Both the position numbers and the translations under genes were made by a program. This document shows positions 14,594-23,722 of a stretch of DNA of 37,955 nt, piece by piece. The notes under the pieces were generated by a model. It worked only from the letters and a program-made list of their open reading frames with translations, did not search any database and was not told the origin of the DNA. Source of the DNA: Pseudobutyrivibrio sp. OR37. GTDB lineage: Bacteria; Bacillota; Clostridia; Lachnospirales; Lachnospiraceae. Location of the stretch: the NCBI RefSeq assembly GCF_900113655.1, contig NZ_FOQF01000032.1:1-37955 (forward strand), in the 5' to 3' direction. Numbering within the stretch: the stretch's first letter is position 1; every line of letters begins with the position of its first letter.

Positions 14594-16243
14594 ATGAAAA
14601 AAAGATTTGTAGTTATATTAGCCACTTTTATGTTAGCAGTGCTGACAGCCTGCGGTAATAAGAATCAGGGGACAGAATCTGCCACTTCGGAAATACAGGC
14701 TAGTGATATCAAAGAATCTGAGGAGGCAGTAGAGCTTACACAGGAGGAACTAGATTCATTTACGGAGTTATTTGGTACTTCTGAATATAATGGATTTGTA
14801 GTACGCCCATTTAATGATGTAAATGATATAGATTGGGCTGAAGTCTTTTTCAATGGAGCAGGTATCGCGGCCACTGATGTTTCAGAGGAAGAAAGTGATA
14901 ATGCCTATAAGCACTTTGGGGATGATTGTGGAGATTTAATCACTCTTAGAGCTGATGACATAGATAGCTTCGTTGAGTCCCACACTGGAATTAAAGATGA
15001 TATAAAGGACCAGATTGGCTATGACTATATTGAGGAATATGATTCATATTATGCCTTACATGGAGATACCAATTGGATGTCTTATGAATGTACAAGCGGC
15101 ATAAAGCTTGGCGATTTGTATGTAGTTGAGATGCACAATGTTCCTCCTGAAGACGTCGAATGGCATGCATGGGACACCCCTGACATTGAATTAACTTTCG
15201 AGAAAAACGGTGATGTCTACAGGATGATTTCCAATGTTTGGTTTTGGGAGGATGGCAATGACCCTGCCCAGACCTTTGATATCAATGTGCCAGGACATGA
15301 GAATGGCCGTGTAATTACATATCAGGGAGATACAAAAACTGGAAAGGCTGCCAATATAGTAGTTACCGCCGATGGCAAGCGTGTGTGTTGGCTTGGCACC
15401 TGGTTTTTGGATGACGAACGTGTTTCCACGGACTTTATAACAATCAAGGCAGTTGGCATTTTTGATTTTTCCGCAGATGGCGTTGATGATATTGTAGTGG
15501 TGGCGGAAGATACTGAAGGCGATGAACATGTTGGCTTATATGAATACCAATTCGTTTATGGTTCCGAAGGCTACAATTATCACGCAGATGCTTCTGATTG
15601 GATAAGCACCTATTATTCGGAAGAATTAAATATTCCTAACGTAAAAGAATATCTATTGGGTGACAATCAGAAAGCTGTTTATCCTACATGGAAGGAAGCC
15701 TACAAACAGGTTGTTCGTTTAACTAATCTTGATGACAGTTATAGCTACAATCTTATTTATTTAGATGACGATGATGTTCCTGAGCTTGTAGTTGATAACT
15801 ATGGTTATTATTTCTTCCTATACAGCTATAAGGATGGACATGTAGTACCTGTTGGTGAGGACTTCGGATATGGAGCTGGTGGCATAGCTGATTACGAATA
15901 TGTTCCAAAGAAAAACTGTATCAGATATTGGAATTCTGATTACGCAGGAATAGTTTGCGATTTACATTTTATCTCAATTCATGATGGTAAAATCGTCTAC
16001 GATTACACCTGTCAAATGGATAACTATGATGATTTAGATGGCAATGGCTACCCTTCCGAGGACGAGATGACAGATGAAGCTCTTGCAAAAGCAGAGGGAA
16101 AAACTAGTTACAGCGCCGATGACAAATCATTAAGCCAGGATGAAATCCAAAAGAAAATCGAACAGCTCCAGGAGTATGAATATGAAACAATCCACGGGCA
16201 GTATGATTCAGTTGACTTTTATGATGTGATGGCGAAGATGTAG
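14594..16243 (+). CDS. Large secreted lipoprotein, unknown function
   Basis: The protein is 549 aa. A signal peptide with lipobox LTAC (Cys about 20) and a Ser/Glu-rich linker lead to a long acidic mature part rich in Asp, Tyr and Trp. Two halves can be made out. The first runs from about 50-230. The second has VCWLGTWFLDDERVSTDFITIKAVGIFDFSADGVDDIVVVAEDTEGDEHVGLYEYQF and a later similar FLYSYKDGHVVPVGEDFG block. These suggest repeated beta-propeller-like or VCBS-like segments with Asp-rich loops (DFSADGVDDI, YLDDDDVPEL), which may bind calcium. I recognise no named family. It is 3 nt after the esterase gene and probably cotranscribed with it, and a terminator follows. Confidence 0.75.
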   Translation: MKKRFVVILATFMLAVLTACGNKNQGTESATSEIQASDIKESEEAVELTQEELDSFTELFGTSEYNGFVVRPFNDVNDIDWAEVFFNGAGIAATDVSEEESDNAYKHFGDDCGDLITLRADDIDSFVESHTGIKDDIKDQIGYDYIEEYDSYYALHGDTNWMSYECTSGIKLGDLYVVEMHNVPPEDVEWHAWDTPDIELTFEKNGDVYRMISNVWFWEDGNDPAQTFDINVPGHENGRVITYQGDTKTGKAANIVVTADGKRVCWLGTWFLDDERVSTDFITIKAVGIFDFSADGVDDIVVVAEDTEGDEHVGLYEYQFVYGSEGYNYHADASDWISTYYSEELNIPNVKEYLLGDNQKAVYPTWKEAYKQVVRLTNLDDSYSYNLIYLDDDDVPELVVDNYGYYFFLYSYKDGHVVPVGEDFGYGAGGIADYEYVPKKNCIRYWNSDYAGIVCDLHFISIHDGKIVYDYTCQMDNYDDLDGNGYPSEDEMTDEALAKAEGKTSYSADDKSLSQDEIQKKIEQLQEYEYETIHGQYDSVDFYDVMAKM

Positions 16244-16290
16244 TTTCCAAATGTACATATAGTACAACATATGCGTAAATATTGTAAAAC

Positions 16291-16328
16291 CTCCTAGTGT
16301 CATTTAAAATGATGTTGGGAGTTTTTTT
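16291..16328 (+). terminator. Rho-independent terminator before the Wadjet operon
   Basis: Stem CTCCTAGTGTCAT (16291-16303) with ATGATGTTGGGAG (16309-16321), 13 pairs of which four are G-T, loop TTAAA, then TTTTTTT. It separates the lipoprotein unit from jetA. Confidence 0.8.
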
Positions 16329-16365
16329 GTTTGATTAATGGTATTTTGATGTTTAGGAGAGATAG

Positions 16366-17769
16366 ATGATAAAGTTATTTGATGTGGTTCCGAATAATTT
16401 TTTTAATTATTTGGGAAGCGGAAGTAACAATAGAATATACGCAGAATGTTTGTTAATTATTTATGGTGAATATGAAAATGAAATATCATATAGATTACCA
16501 CGTAACCAAATCAGAGATGCGGTTGCATTTTATCTAAATGAAATACATTCAGATTTAATTCTTGATAATGGCGAAACTGAGAAAAATTATTCTGAAATGG
16601 CTTCGGCTATTATAAGAAAATTTGCAGATGCTGATGTGGGTTGGCTTGAAGAAGACAATGATGAGGCGACTTTTGAAAAACAGATAATTATGTCTGAGCA
16701 GGGAATCATGCTTGCTGAATTCTTGGAAAGACTGAAGGTTCCTGAAAAAGAAGAATTCTCCAGTTATATTTTTAATATTTATAACATTCTTAGAAGTCAT
16801 GACCAATGGGAGGAAAATCCATATGCGCTTTGTCTATTAAGCGTTTATAAGAATAGTAGAAATCTTTCAAAAGCTTTGAAGAAACTAGCTACATTTATTA
16901 GAAAAATAATTGAAGAAATGATGAATGAAAATTCTTTCGAAAGTCTTACGGAGAATATTATTTCTTATTGCGATGGAGATTTTATAAAGGAGTATTCTAG
17001 ATTAGCAAAAAGGCAAAACATTCATATTTACAGAAGCTCGATTATTAATAGTATCAAAGAGTTTGAGAATAATCAGGAATTGTTTGAAAAATTACTGGAA
17101 GGTTGTTCGGGTGAAAACAATATTTCAAAAGAAGAGGCCCAAGATAAGGTCTTGGATATGATTCAAAAAACCAAAAATTTCCTTGAATATGAATATGATG
17201 CAATTATGGCAGACATTAAGCATAAGATTAATATTTATCTGCAAATTGCTGTCGGGAGAGGAAGATTTTTAAGGAATAAAGGTGCAGATATCAGGGGCAG
17301 TGTTGAACAGACCATTAGATATATTGTTGAAGAGATGGATGAATTAGGTCTAAAAGATGATATGCCAGAGGATTATATGGATTTATTTTCTCTTCAGAAA
17401 AATGAATTTATTGACTTGAATTCAATTCGTTACCCTGCTAAGCAAAAGGCCATTAAGAAGAATGTTAAACAACAGTATGAAGTTCTTACAGATGAAGATA
17501 AATTAAATGCTATTGAAGCACAAAGAAAAAGTGCCTTTAATCCATATTCGAAAGAGCGTATGAAGAATTTCTTAGATAAGCAAATTGAAAACAAAGTATT
17601 GGTTAGTGCAGCCGAATTACCGCTTACCTCAAAGGATGACATGCTAGTTAGTCTATCGGCAGTTGCATATGCTATGGATAACGGATATACGATAATAACA
17701 AAAGACGGTTATGTTGAAAGTAATGATTTAATCATCAAGGATTTTGAAATTAGAAGGGATAATAAATGA
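16366..17769 (+). CDS. jetA: Wadjet subunit JetA (DUF5716-like, kleisin-type)
   Basis: The protein is 467 aa, helical and soluble. Starting MIKLFDVVPNNFFNYLGSGSN, it looks like the JetA form used by type III Wadjet systems (DUF5716), not the DUF3375 form of type I; the type is my best judgement from the sequence alone. In the complex JetA acts as a kleisin-like subunit bridging the JetC motor and JetB. It is first of four genes read in the same direction and its TGA overlaps the jetB ATG by 4 nt. A ribosome site TAGGAGAG precedes the start. The operon is AT-rich with many AAT, ATA and AGA codons, which fits horizontal transfer. Confidence 0.85.
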   Translation: MIKLFDVVPNNFFNYLGSGSNNRIYAECLLIIYGEYENEISYRLPRNQIRDAVAFYLNEIHSDLILDNGETEKNYSEMASAIIRKFADADVGWLEEDNDEATFEKQIIMSEQGIMLAEFLERLKVPEKEEFSSYIFNIYNILRSHDQWEENPYALCLLSVYKNSRNLSKALKKLATFIRKIIEEMMNENSFESLTENIISYCDGDFIKEYSRLAKRQNIHIYRSSIINSIKEFENNQELFEKLLEGCSGENNISKEEAQDKVLDMIQKTKNFLEYEYDAIMADIKHKINIYLQIAVGRGRFLRNKGADIRGSVEQTIRYIVEEMDELGLKDDMPEDYMDLFSLQKNEFIDLNSIRYPAKQKAIKKNVKQQYEVLTDEDKLNAIEAQRKSAFNPYSKERMKNFLDKQIENKVLVSAAELPLTSKDDMLVSLSAVAYAMDNGYTIITKDGYVESNDLIIKDFEIRRDNK

Positions 17770-18422
17770 TAGAGGAACATTGGGATAATTATACTTCGTC
17801 AGAGAAGGAACAGTTTCAAAGGGCGGCCAGACGATTATTAAAGAATACTTTTATAGTTAGAGATAAAGACGATGATAATCGAAAAATATATTTCTTTATT
17901 GCAAAGCGCCCTGACCCTTTTAGAGAGTACTTTAAGTATATTGGTTTTGATATTGCTGTTGATAGAGAAAATGGCGTGGTTATGCTTCAAAATGACAGGA
18001 GTGTTAGCGAGACTAGAAGAATACAGGCAAATCGAATTCAGTTAAAAAAATTTGAAAGCATTGTATTATGCTGCTTATGGACAATATATGTTGATAGAAT
18101 TTCTAAGGGCTCTCTTAAGCGAGATATTATTATAGGAATTACAGATTTGCGATTTGAATTAGAGAAATACGGATTAAAAGATCAGATTGATAATAAAACA
18201 TTAATGATAAACACTATTGATACTTTTAAGAAATATAATTTGGTCGATGTTATTGGAAAAATAGGCGATGTTGATTGTAGTATAAGAATATATCCTTCCA
18301 TACAATTTGCATTAAATGGAGAAGAGTTTAGGAAGTTTGTTGAAAAAGCTACTGAACGATTTAAATATGCTGATGAAGATGATGGATTTGATGAGGAAGA
18401 AATAGATGAGTTCGATGAATAA
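17766..18422 (+). CDS. jetB: Wadjet subunit JetB (DUF4194-like)
   Basis: The protein is 218 aa. The core (about 10-185) fits DUF4194: FQRAARRLLKNTFIVRDKDDDN near the start, YFKYIGFDIAVDRENGVVMLQ and, later, ILCCLWTIYVD-like and LEKYGLKDQIDNKTLMINTIDTFKKYNL segments. In Wadjet, JetB is the KITE-like winged-helix subunit that binds JetA. The C-terminal tail is very acidic (DEDDGFDEEEIDEFDE), and its codons overlap the first codons of jetC by 17 nt. It is coupled to jetA by a 4-nt overlap. Confidence 0.88.
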   Translation: MIEEHWDNYTSSEKEQFQRAARRLLKNTFIVRDKDDDNRKIYFFIAKRPDPFREYFKYIGFDIAVDRENGVVMLQNDRSVSETRRIQANRIQLKKFESIVLCCLWTIYVDRISKGSLKRDIIIGITDLRFELEKYGLKDQIDNKTLMINTIDTFKKYNLVDVIGKIGDVDCSIRIYPSIQFALNGEEFRKFVEKATERFKYADEDDGFDEEEIDEFDE

Positions 18423-21400
18423 CAGTAGAAAGTCTGCTACTAGATTGTTACTTATTAATTGGTCTAGGTTTCAATATGAAAATATAAGTTTGGACGGATC
18501 AACTCTTTTTACTGGTGTAAATGGAAGTGGAAAATCTACAGTACTAGATGCAATGACTTATCTACTTACAGGAAACACACAGTTTAATACTGCAGCAAAA
18601 GACAGGGATCGAAATGTAAAAGCCTATGTAAGAGGAGATACCAAGAGTAACGAATCAAACAGATTTTTAAGAGAAGGTGATGTTGTAAGTTATATAGCAA
18701 TGGAATTTTTCTCTCCAGATGAAAATGCATATATGGTTATCGGTGTAGAAATAGAATCTTCAAGTGAAAATGACGCCAGCTCAAGCTGGTTTATTTTGCG
18801 TGACACTAAAATTGAAAATATTCAATTTTGTGAGACAAAAGAAGGTATCCGTAGTATTTATCCTAAAAATAGATTGTTGGTGAAAAACAAAAAATTAAAT
18901 AGAACTGATTTTCTGGGACGTGATAAAGCAAAAGATCAAATAATAAGGAGCCTTGGTATGCGATGTGATGCAGCAATGTATAAAAAGAAGCTTCTTAAAA
19001 TGATGGCATTTAATCCTGAAAATAATATAGATCAATTCATCTCAGAATGCGTGTTAGATGCTAATCCTATTGAATCTCTGAATCAGCTGAGAGAGCAAAA
19101 AGAATTATTTGAAAAAGTAAGAAATATGTATGAAAACTTACTAGAGTCGAAGGTGATTCTTGAAGATATTGAGAGACTTTCATCTGATTACGAAAAGAAA
19201 CAGCATAATTATATGGTCAAAGATATGATTTTAGATTTACAGCGAGTAAAATTATGTGAAGAAGATTTAAAGAAAATGAATTTAAACATAATTCAATATA
19301 AGCAAGAGCTAAAGGAGCTAAACTCAAAAATTAGTTCAGTTGAAAATGAAAGAAAACTTGCCGAGGAAAGATATAATGCTGCTATAAATAACACAGATTT
19401 TCAGAATTTTACTAAATCGTTAGAAAATCTTAATAGGCAATTAGAAGAACTTGATAGAGAAATATGTTCTCAGGAAAAAGACGTAGAAAAGCTTAGACAA
19501 TTACAAAGTTTAATAGATTCAGATCTGGAGTGGTTGATATCTGATGAAGAAGAACTAAAAAGTGAAATTGGTACTTTTTGCAATTATCTATCTGAAAATG
19601 TAGCTGGTAGCAAGAAAAGCGAATTATTTATTAAGCTTGTAGATGCTCAAAAAAATGCATTCAATATATATTCAAAGATTAAATATAAAAATGAAGTTGA
19701 GAGAGAGGATTTAAAAGAAAAACTTAACGAACAGGAGCAAATAATAAAAAAATTGGATGCCAATATACTACATCTTCCTCCTAGTGTTAGAAAAGCAAAG
19801 GATATTATTCAAACTGAATTGTTAGAGCAAGGAATAAAGACTGAAGTTAGAACCTTTGCAGAATTGGTAGCAGAAATTGAAGATGAAGGTTTTAGAGTAG
19901 CAGTAGAAACCTTCTTGGGTAGGAAAAGATATAATCTAATTGTAGATGCAAAATACTGTAAAAATGTGATTGAAATTGTACATAATAGCAAGTTATATGA
20001 TGTCAATGTTGTTGTGACAGATAAACTACCAGAAAGTGATGTTGTTAAGGGCTCAGCAGCTGAGGTACTAAGAATTCCAAATGTTTTTGCCAGAAGATAT
20101 GCAAACTATCTGTTGAACGGTATTCATTTGTGTGAAAATATAGATGAACTTCATGAATATCCACTGGGAGGATTAACAAAGGATGGTATGCTAGCAAAAA
20201 GCTACGCTATTTCATGTTTGGATATAAAGAAGACAGAAATGTGCCTTGGTAGTGATGCAATCAAATATCAAAAGAAGAAGGCGGAGAGTATTCGAAATGA
20301 GCTAAAAGAGCAGATTGATAACTGTGTGTTAGTTGAAAATGATTGCAAATTTAGAATTGAATCACTTGAAAAATTTGATACAAATATTGAAAACTATAGA
20401 TTTGATGCACCTTCATTATTATCTAATAGTAAGTTAAGAAAAGCAGAGATAGAATTGGCTAAAAGAGAATATGAACAAAATCCTGATTTTGCACGTATTC
20501 TAATAGAGCAAGAAAAATCAAAACAATTGAAGGATGAAGCTAATAAAAAATACGATAAGTTACAGCAGGATATAGGGCGCTTAGAGGGAAGTATTAATCA
20601 ATGCAATGCTGATGAGGCTAGGTTAACCGAGGAGTTATCAAAAGCAGCTGAGCTATATGATGAAAAGAAAAAGAATAATCCAGAAATAGTTTTTGATGCA
20701 GAAGCTGAATATGGCAGGGCTTTTAAATCAAGGGGTACTATAAAGGTTGTAACAGAGAATTATGTTAAAAATCTAGCCACTGACGTGGATAAAGCTGCTA
20801 AGGTGTTAGAAGACAAACAGCTGGATTACTGTAAGATTGCCGAAACCGACAATAGTAAGCGCGGAGTAGCCTATATTCCATTCTATAGAGCAGAGCTTAG
20901 TAATTTATCAAATGTGAAGCTTGAAGAGGCAAAAAATAAAATGCATGACCAGGAGAAAAATCTTCAGAGTGCATTCATGCATGATTTCATTGGTGAAATA
21001 AATGAAGCTATAAGGTTGGCAAAAGATGAAATTGGAGCTATTAATAGAGAGTTAAAACAGATACCATTTGGACAGGATACTTATCAGTTCAAAATGAAAG
21101 AAAAGGCTGATAGAGCTATATTTTTCAGGATTAGCAGTAAGCTATCAGAATATGCGGGAGCCGATTTTTACTTAGCTAGTGGAGCTGATGATGAAGAAAT
21201 GGAGCATGACATTAAACAGTTCATGGATACTATTTTAGACGAAGAAGATGAGCTAGAGTATACAGATTATAGAAGATATTTTACTTATGATATGGAAATC
21301 GCCAGAACGATTGATAATAAATTAGTAACATCTGATTTATCAAAAAAGCAGGGTTCTGCAAGCAATGGAGAAAAGCAGACTCCATATTTCATCATTTTGG

Positions 21401-21654
21401 CAGCTAGCTTAATGCAATGTTATCCTAAGAATAAATGTTGTGCTAGATTAGCATTTATTGATGAGGCTTTTGCTGCATTATCAAGAGAACGTATTGAACA
21501 AATGGTTAAGTATTTTGAAGAACATGATTTTCAAGTTATATATGCTGCGCCACCTGAAAAGATTGCTAGCATTGGTCAATTTATAACAACAACCGTTTCG
21601 CTGTATCCTAAAGGAAACTATTCATATGCTATAGAGGGACAATATGTGGGATAA
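18406..21654 (+). CDS. jetC: Wadjet subunit JetC, SMC/MukB-like ATPase
   Basis: The protein is 1082 aa. Walker A is GVNGSGKST (about 37-45). A long coiled-coil arm (about 230-370) and a hinge-like globular middle (about 440-600) follow, then a second coiled coil. A signature-like SNGEKQ (about 985-990) leads to Walker B FIDEAF (Asp1019, Glu1020). This is the loop-extruding motor of Wadjet, which recognises small circular DNA by extruding it. The first ATG (18406) has GAGGAAGA upstream and is preferred over one 9 nt later. It overlaps jetB by 17 nt and jetD by 11 nt, so translation of the operon is tightly coupled. The sequence looks intact. Confidence 0.93.
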   Translation: MSSMNNSRKSATRLLLINWSRFQYENISLDGSTLFTGVNGSGKSTVLDAMTYLLTGNTQFNTAAKDRDRNVKAYVRGDTKSNESNRFLREGDVVSYIAMEFFSPDENAYMVIGVEIESSSENDASSSWFILRDTKIENIQFCETKEGIRSIYPKNRLLVKNKKLNRTDFLGRDKAKDQIIRSLGMRCDAAMYKKKLLKMMAFNPENNIDQFISECVLDANPIESLNQLREQKELFEKVRNMYENLLESKVILEDIERLSSDYEKKQHNYMVKDMILDLQRVKLCEEDLKKMNLNIIQYKQELKELNSKISSVENERKLAEERYNAAINNTDFQNFTKSLENLNRQLEELDREICSQEKDVEKLRQLQSLIDSDLEWLISDEEELKSEIGTFCNYLSENVAGSKKSELFIKLVDAQKNAFNIYSKIKYKNEVEREDLKEKLNEQEQIIKKLDANILHLPPSVRKAKDIIQTELLEQGIKTEVRTFAELVAEIEDEGFRVAVETFLGRKRYNLIVDAKYCKNVIEIVHNSKLYDVNVVVTDKLPESDVVKGSAAEVLRIPNVFARRYANYLLNGIHLCENIDELHEYPLGGLTKDGMLAKSYAISCLDIKKTEMCLGSDAIKYQKKKAESIRNELKEQIDNCVLVENDCKFRIESLEKFDTNIENYRFDAPSLLSNSKLRKAEIELAKREYEQNPDFARILIEQEKSKQLKDEANKKYDKLQQDIGRLEGSINQCNADEARLTEELSKAAELYDEKKKNNPEIVFDAEAEYGRAFKSRGTIKVVTENYVKNLATDVDKAAKVLEDKQLDYCKIAETDNSKRGVAYIPFYRAELSNLSNVKLEEAKNKMHDQEKNLQSAFMHDFIGEINEAIRLAKDEIGAINRELKQIPFGQDTYQFKMKEKADRAIFFRISSKLSEYAGADFYLASGADDEEMEHDIKQFMDTILDEEDELEYTDYRRYFTYDMEIARTIDNKLVTSDLSKKQGSASNGEKQTPYFIILAASLMQCYPKNKCCARLAFIDEAFAALSRERIEQMVKYFEEHDFQVIYAAPPEKIASIGQFITTTVSLYPKGNYSYAIEGQYVG

Positions 21655-22882
21655 ATTATCTAAGACACAAAAAACAGTTATAAACAAGTTGATAGATAAA
21701 TATGAGCGAAGCAAATTATATACGGGCGATTGTAAAGTTAATCGAAATATATTTTTGTTGCCTACAGAAGTTTTTACCGATTATGATAGTGACTTTGCAG
21801 ATGTTGAAAAGGTGTCGCAGTTTGAAGACGAGCTTCGGGAGCTAGATGAAAAGGGATTGATAGAAATTTCGTATGATACGAATTATGTGGTTAAGAAAAT
21901 TCTTTCGATACCGGAAAAGTGGGATATGTACTATAGTCTTTTGGGCAGAGTCACAAAAAAACATATTATTGTTGAACAAACGTCATATCTTGAAGATGTG
22001 ATTTGCAACAATAAAGACGATATTATTTTGAAGTTTTGTGAGGAACAATTACAACGATTACAGCAAGGGAAAAAGCCATCATATAACTTTGATGATTTAA
22101 AGAATATTGTTGAGTTAATAGAAACAATAATAGGTAATAAGACTACATTACTTGAAAGGGAATTATCTATTTTAAAGTTTGGTGACAGTAAAGAATTTGA
22201 AAAAAGATATAAAAGTAGGATATGTTCTATCCTTCGTAAATACGGTAATTATGAGGAACGACTTGATGGTATTGATGTTAAAAGTGAAGTTGAACATATA
22301 ATTTTAGAAGAGCACATGATTTTTGCTAACCCCTCGTATATATATTTTAAGGGAAATGGCAGAATAATGTTTCATGATGGTCATAAAATCAGTTTGAATA
22401 ATGATATTTCTATAGGATTAATATCAGATGCTATAAGTGATATCAAGAACATAGAAATTTATGATGATAATATTGTAACAATCGAGAATCTTACTTCATT
22501 TAATAGGTATTTTGCTCAAAATACCTTTAGTATGTATCTTGCAGGTTATCATAATTCGGCTAAGACAAATTTCTTAAAATTGATTAATCAACATAATCAG
22601 CGGAAGAATTGGTATCATTTTGGCGATTTAGATCCGGATGGATTTTATATATTAGAGCATTTAAAAACGACTACAAATATTGATTTTGAATCAAAGTTTA
22701 TGAATGCTGAATATCTTAAAAAATATAAGCAATACACAAAAGAGCTTGCGGAAAATGATAAAGTTAAAGCTAAAAACTTAATAGAAAGTGGTAAATACAA
22801 AGAAGTTCTAGAGTATATGCTTGAAAACAATTGTAAGTTAGAGCAAGAGATAATAAGTTTGGAAGAAATAAATGAAATATAA
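21644..22882 (+). CDS. jetD: Wadjet nuclease subunit JetD (DUF3322/DUF2220, Toprim)
   Basis: The protein is 412 aa. The N-terminal part (about 1-200) matches the winged-helix and arm region, while the C-terminal part carries a Toprim fold. Its metal site is visible: Glu281 in IVTIENLTSF and the DLDPDG motif (Asp328, Asp330, Asp332). In Wadjet, JetD cleaves circular DNA once the JetABC motor has extruded it, so plasmids are destroyed. It starts inside the jetC end and is the last gene of the unit. All catalytic residues expected for activity are present. A broken toxin-antitoxin locus follows after about 36 nt. Confidence 0.92.
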   Translation: MWDKLSKTQKTVINKLIDKYERSKLYTGDCKVNRNIFLLPTEVFTDYDSDFADVEKVSQFEDELRELDEKGLIEISYDTNYVVKKILSIPEKWDMYYSLLGRVTKKHIIVEQTSYLEDVICNNKDDIILKFCEEQLQRLQQGKKPSYNFDDLKNIVELIETIIGNKTTLLERELSILKFGDSKEFEKRYKSRICSILRKYGNYEERLDGIDVKSEVEHIILEEHMIFANPSYIYFKGNGRIMFHDGHKISLNNDISIGLISDAISDIKNIEIYDDNIVTIENLTSFNRYFAQNTFSMYLAGYHNSAKTNFLKLINQHNQRKNWYHFGDLDPDGFYILEHLKTTTNIDFESKFMNAEYLKKYKQYTKELAENDKVKAKNLIESGKYKEVLEYMLENNCKLEQEIISLEEINEI

Positions 22883-22918
22883 AGAAAAGGTGATTATATT
22901 ATATGTTTGGAGGTTTCC

Positions 22919-23649
22919 ATGATACGAGATCCATTTGAAGAATATTATAGGCAGCTAGAGCCTAGTAAACGAGAAAAAGGCAATGCATGGAATACAGCTA
23001 TTGGATTACAAGCTGTTGATGGTTTGTATCCAATCTTTGGCAGATTCATGTTTTTAAAGAAGGAAACACGAGAACGACTGCAGTGTTTTTTATTAAATAT
23101 TTAAGAACTTTGGGATTCGAAGCTACTAATGATATATTTGCTGAAAATGCTTGGTATTTTAGAAATGCATTAGTAAGAGCTAATTATTCTAATCTGCAAA
23201 AAGGCATTCATGAGACTACAGAATATGTTGAGATTTTCCTTAGAAATCTTTTACTTGATGAAAATAATGAACTTCATAATAGAGAAATGCACATTAGTGG
23301 AAGGTATACTTTTAAGAGAAAACCAAACATTGGAGATGGAAAACCAAACATTGGAGGCAAAAAACCAAACATTGAAGGTGAAAAACCAAACATTGGAGAT
23401 AAAAACCAAATAATTGAGATTATAAATCAAATTGCCTCTATATCTACATATTCTAGGAATCAAATCTATGACTTGTATAAAGAATTAGGTGATAAAAATT
23501 ATTTCGGAAGAAGTGATGTGGAAAAAGTGCTTAATTTGAAATCTTACAGAGCACATGAGATTATAAAGCTTATGCAAAATATTGGTATCATATCTCCGGT
23601 AAAAGGACATGGAAAGGGAAAGTATAGATTCAATTTACAAAATGAATAG
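22919..23649 (+). pseudogene. Collapsed VbhA-like antitoxin/Fic toxin pair (internal deletion, frameshift)
   Basis: The first 36 codons (MIRDPFEEYYRQ to AVDGL, frame of 22919) resemble a VbhA-type antitoxin. The frame then changes near 23024-23030. In the other frame the sequence reads SNLWQIHVFKEGNTRTTAVF, the Fic active-site motif (HxFxEGNTR, His at 23047-23049). This continues in frame to 23649 with the usual Fic C-terminal helices (FAENAWYFRNALVRANY), a repeated KPNI linker and a winged-helix-like end. Most of the antitoxin and the N-terminal part of the toxin are missing. One deletion joining two genes out of frame explains this. AMP-transferase activity is unlikely, but the fragment could be expressed. 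A sequencing error alone would not explain the missing region. Confidence 0.8.
23320..23421 (+). repeat. 21-bp tandem repeat encoding KPNIxxx units
   Basis: Four direct units of 21 bp (23320-23340, 23341-23361, 23362-23382, 23383-23403) plus a degenerate fifth. Each encodes KPNI followed by three variable residues. It forms the linker between the Fic helical part and the C-terminal winged helix. Copy number could vary by slippage. Confidence 0.85.
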
Positions 23650-23722
23650 TTTAAAGAGCAGTGCTTGTACCGACCCCAAAAAGTTAGACAAAAAAATCTA
23701 ACGATTGGAGGTCGGTATTTTT

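Noticed and set aside
22907-22918. TTG start for the antitoxin fragment
   Set aside because: The TTG sits in the TTGGAGG ribosome site; the ATG at 22919 is correctly spaced.
23320-23421. Possible CRISPR-like repeat array
   Set aside because: The 21-bp units are directly adjacent without spacers and keep one coding frame (KPNIxxx). It is a coding tandem repeat.
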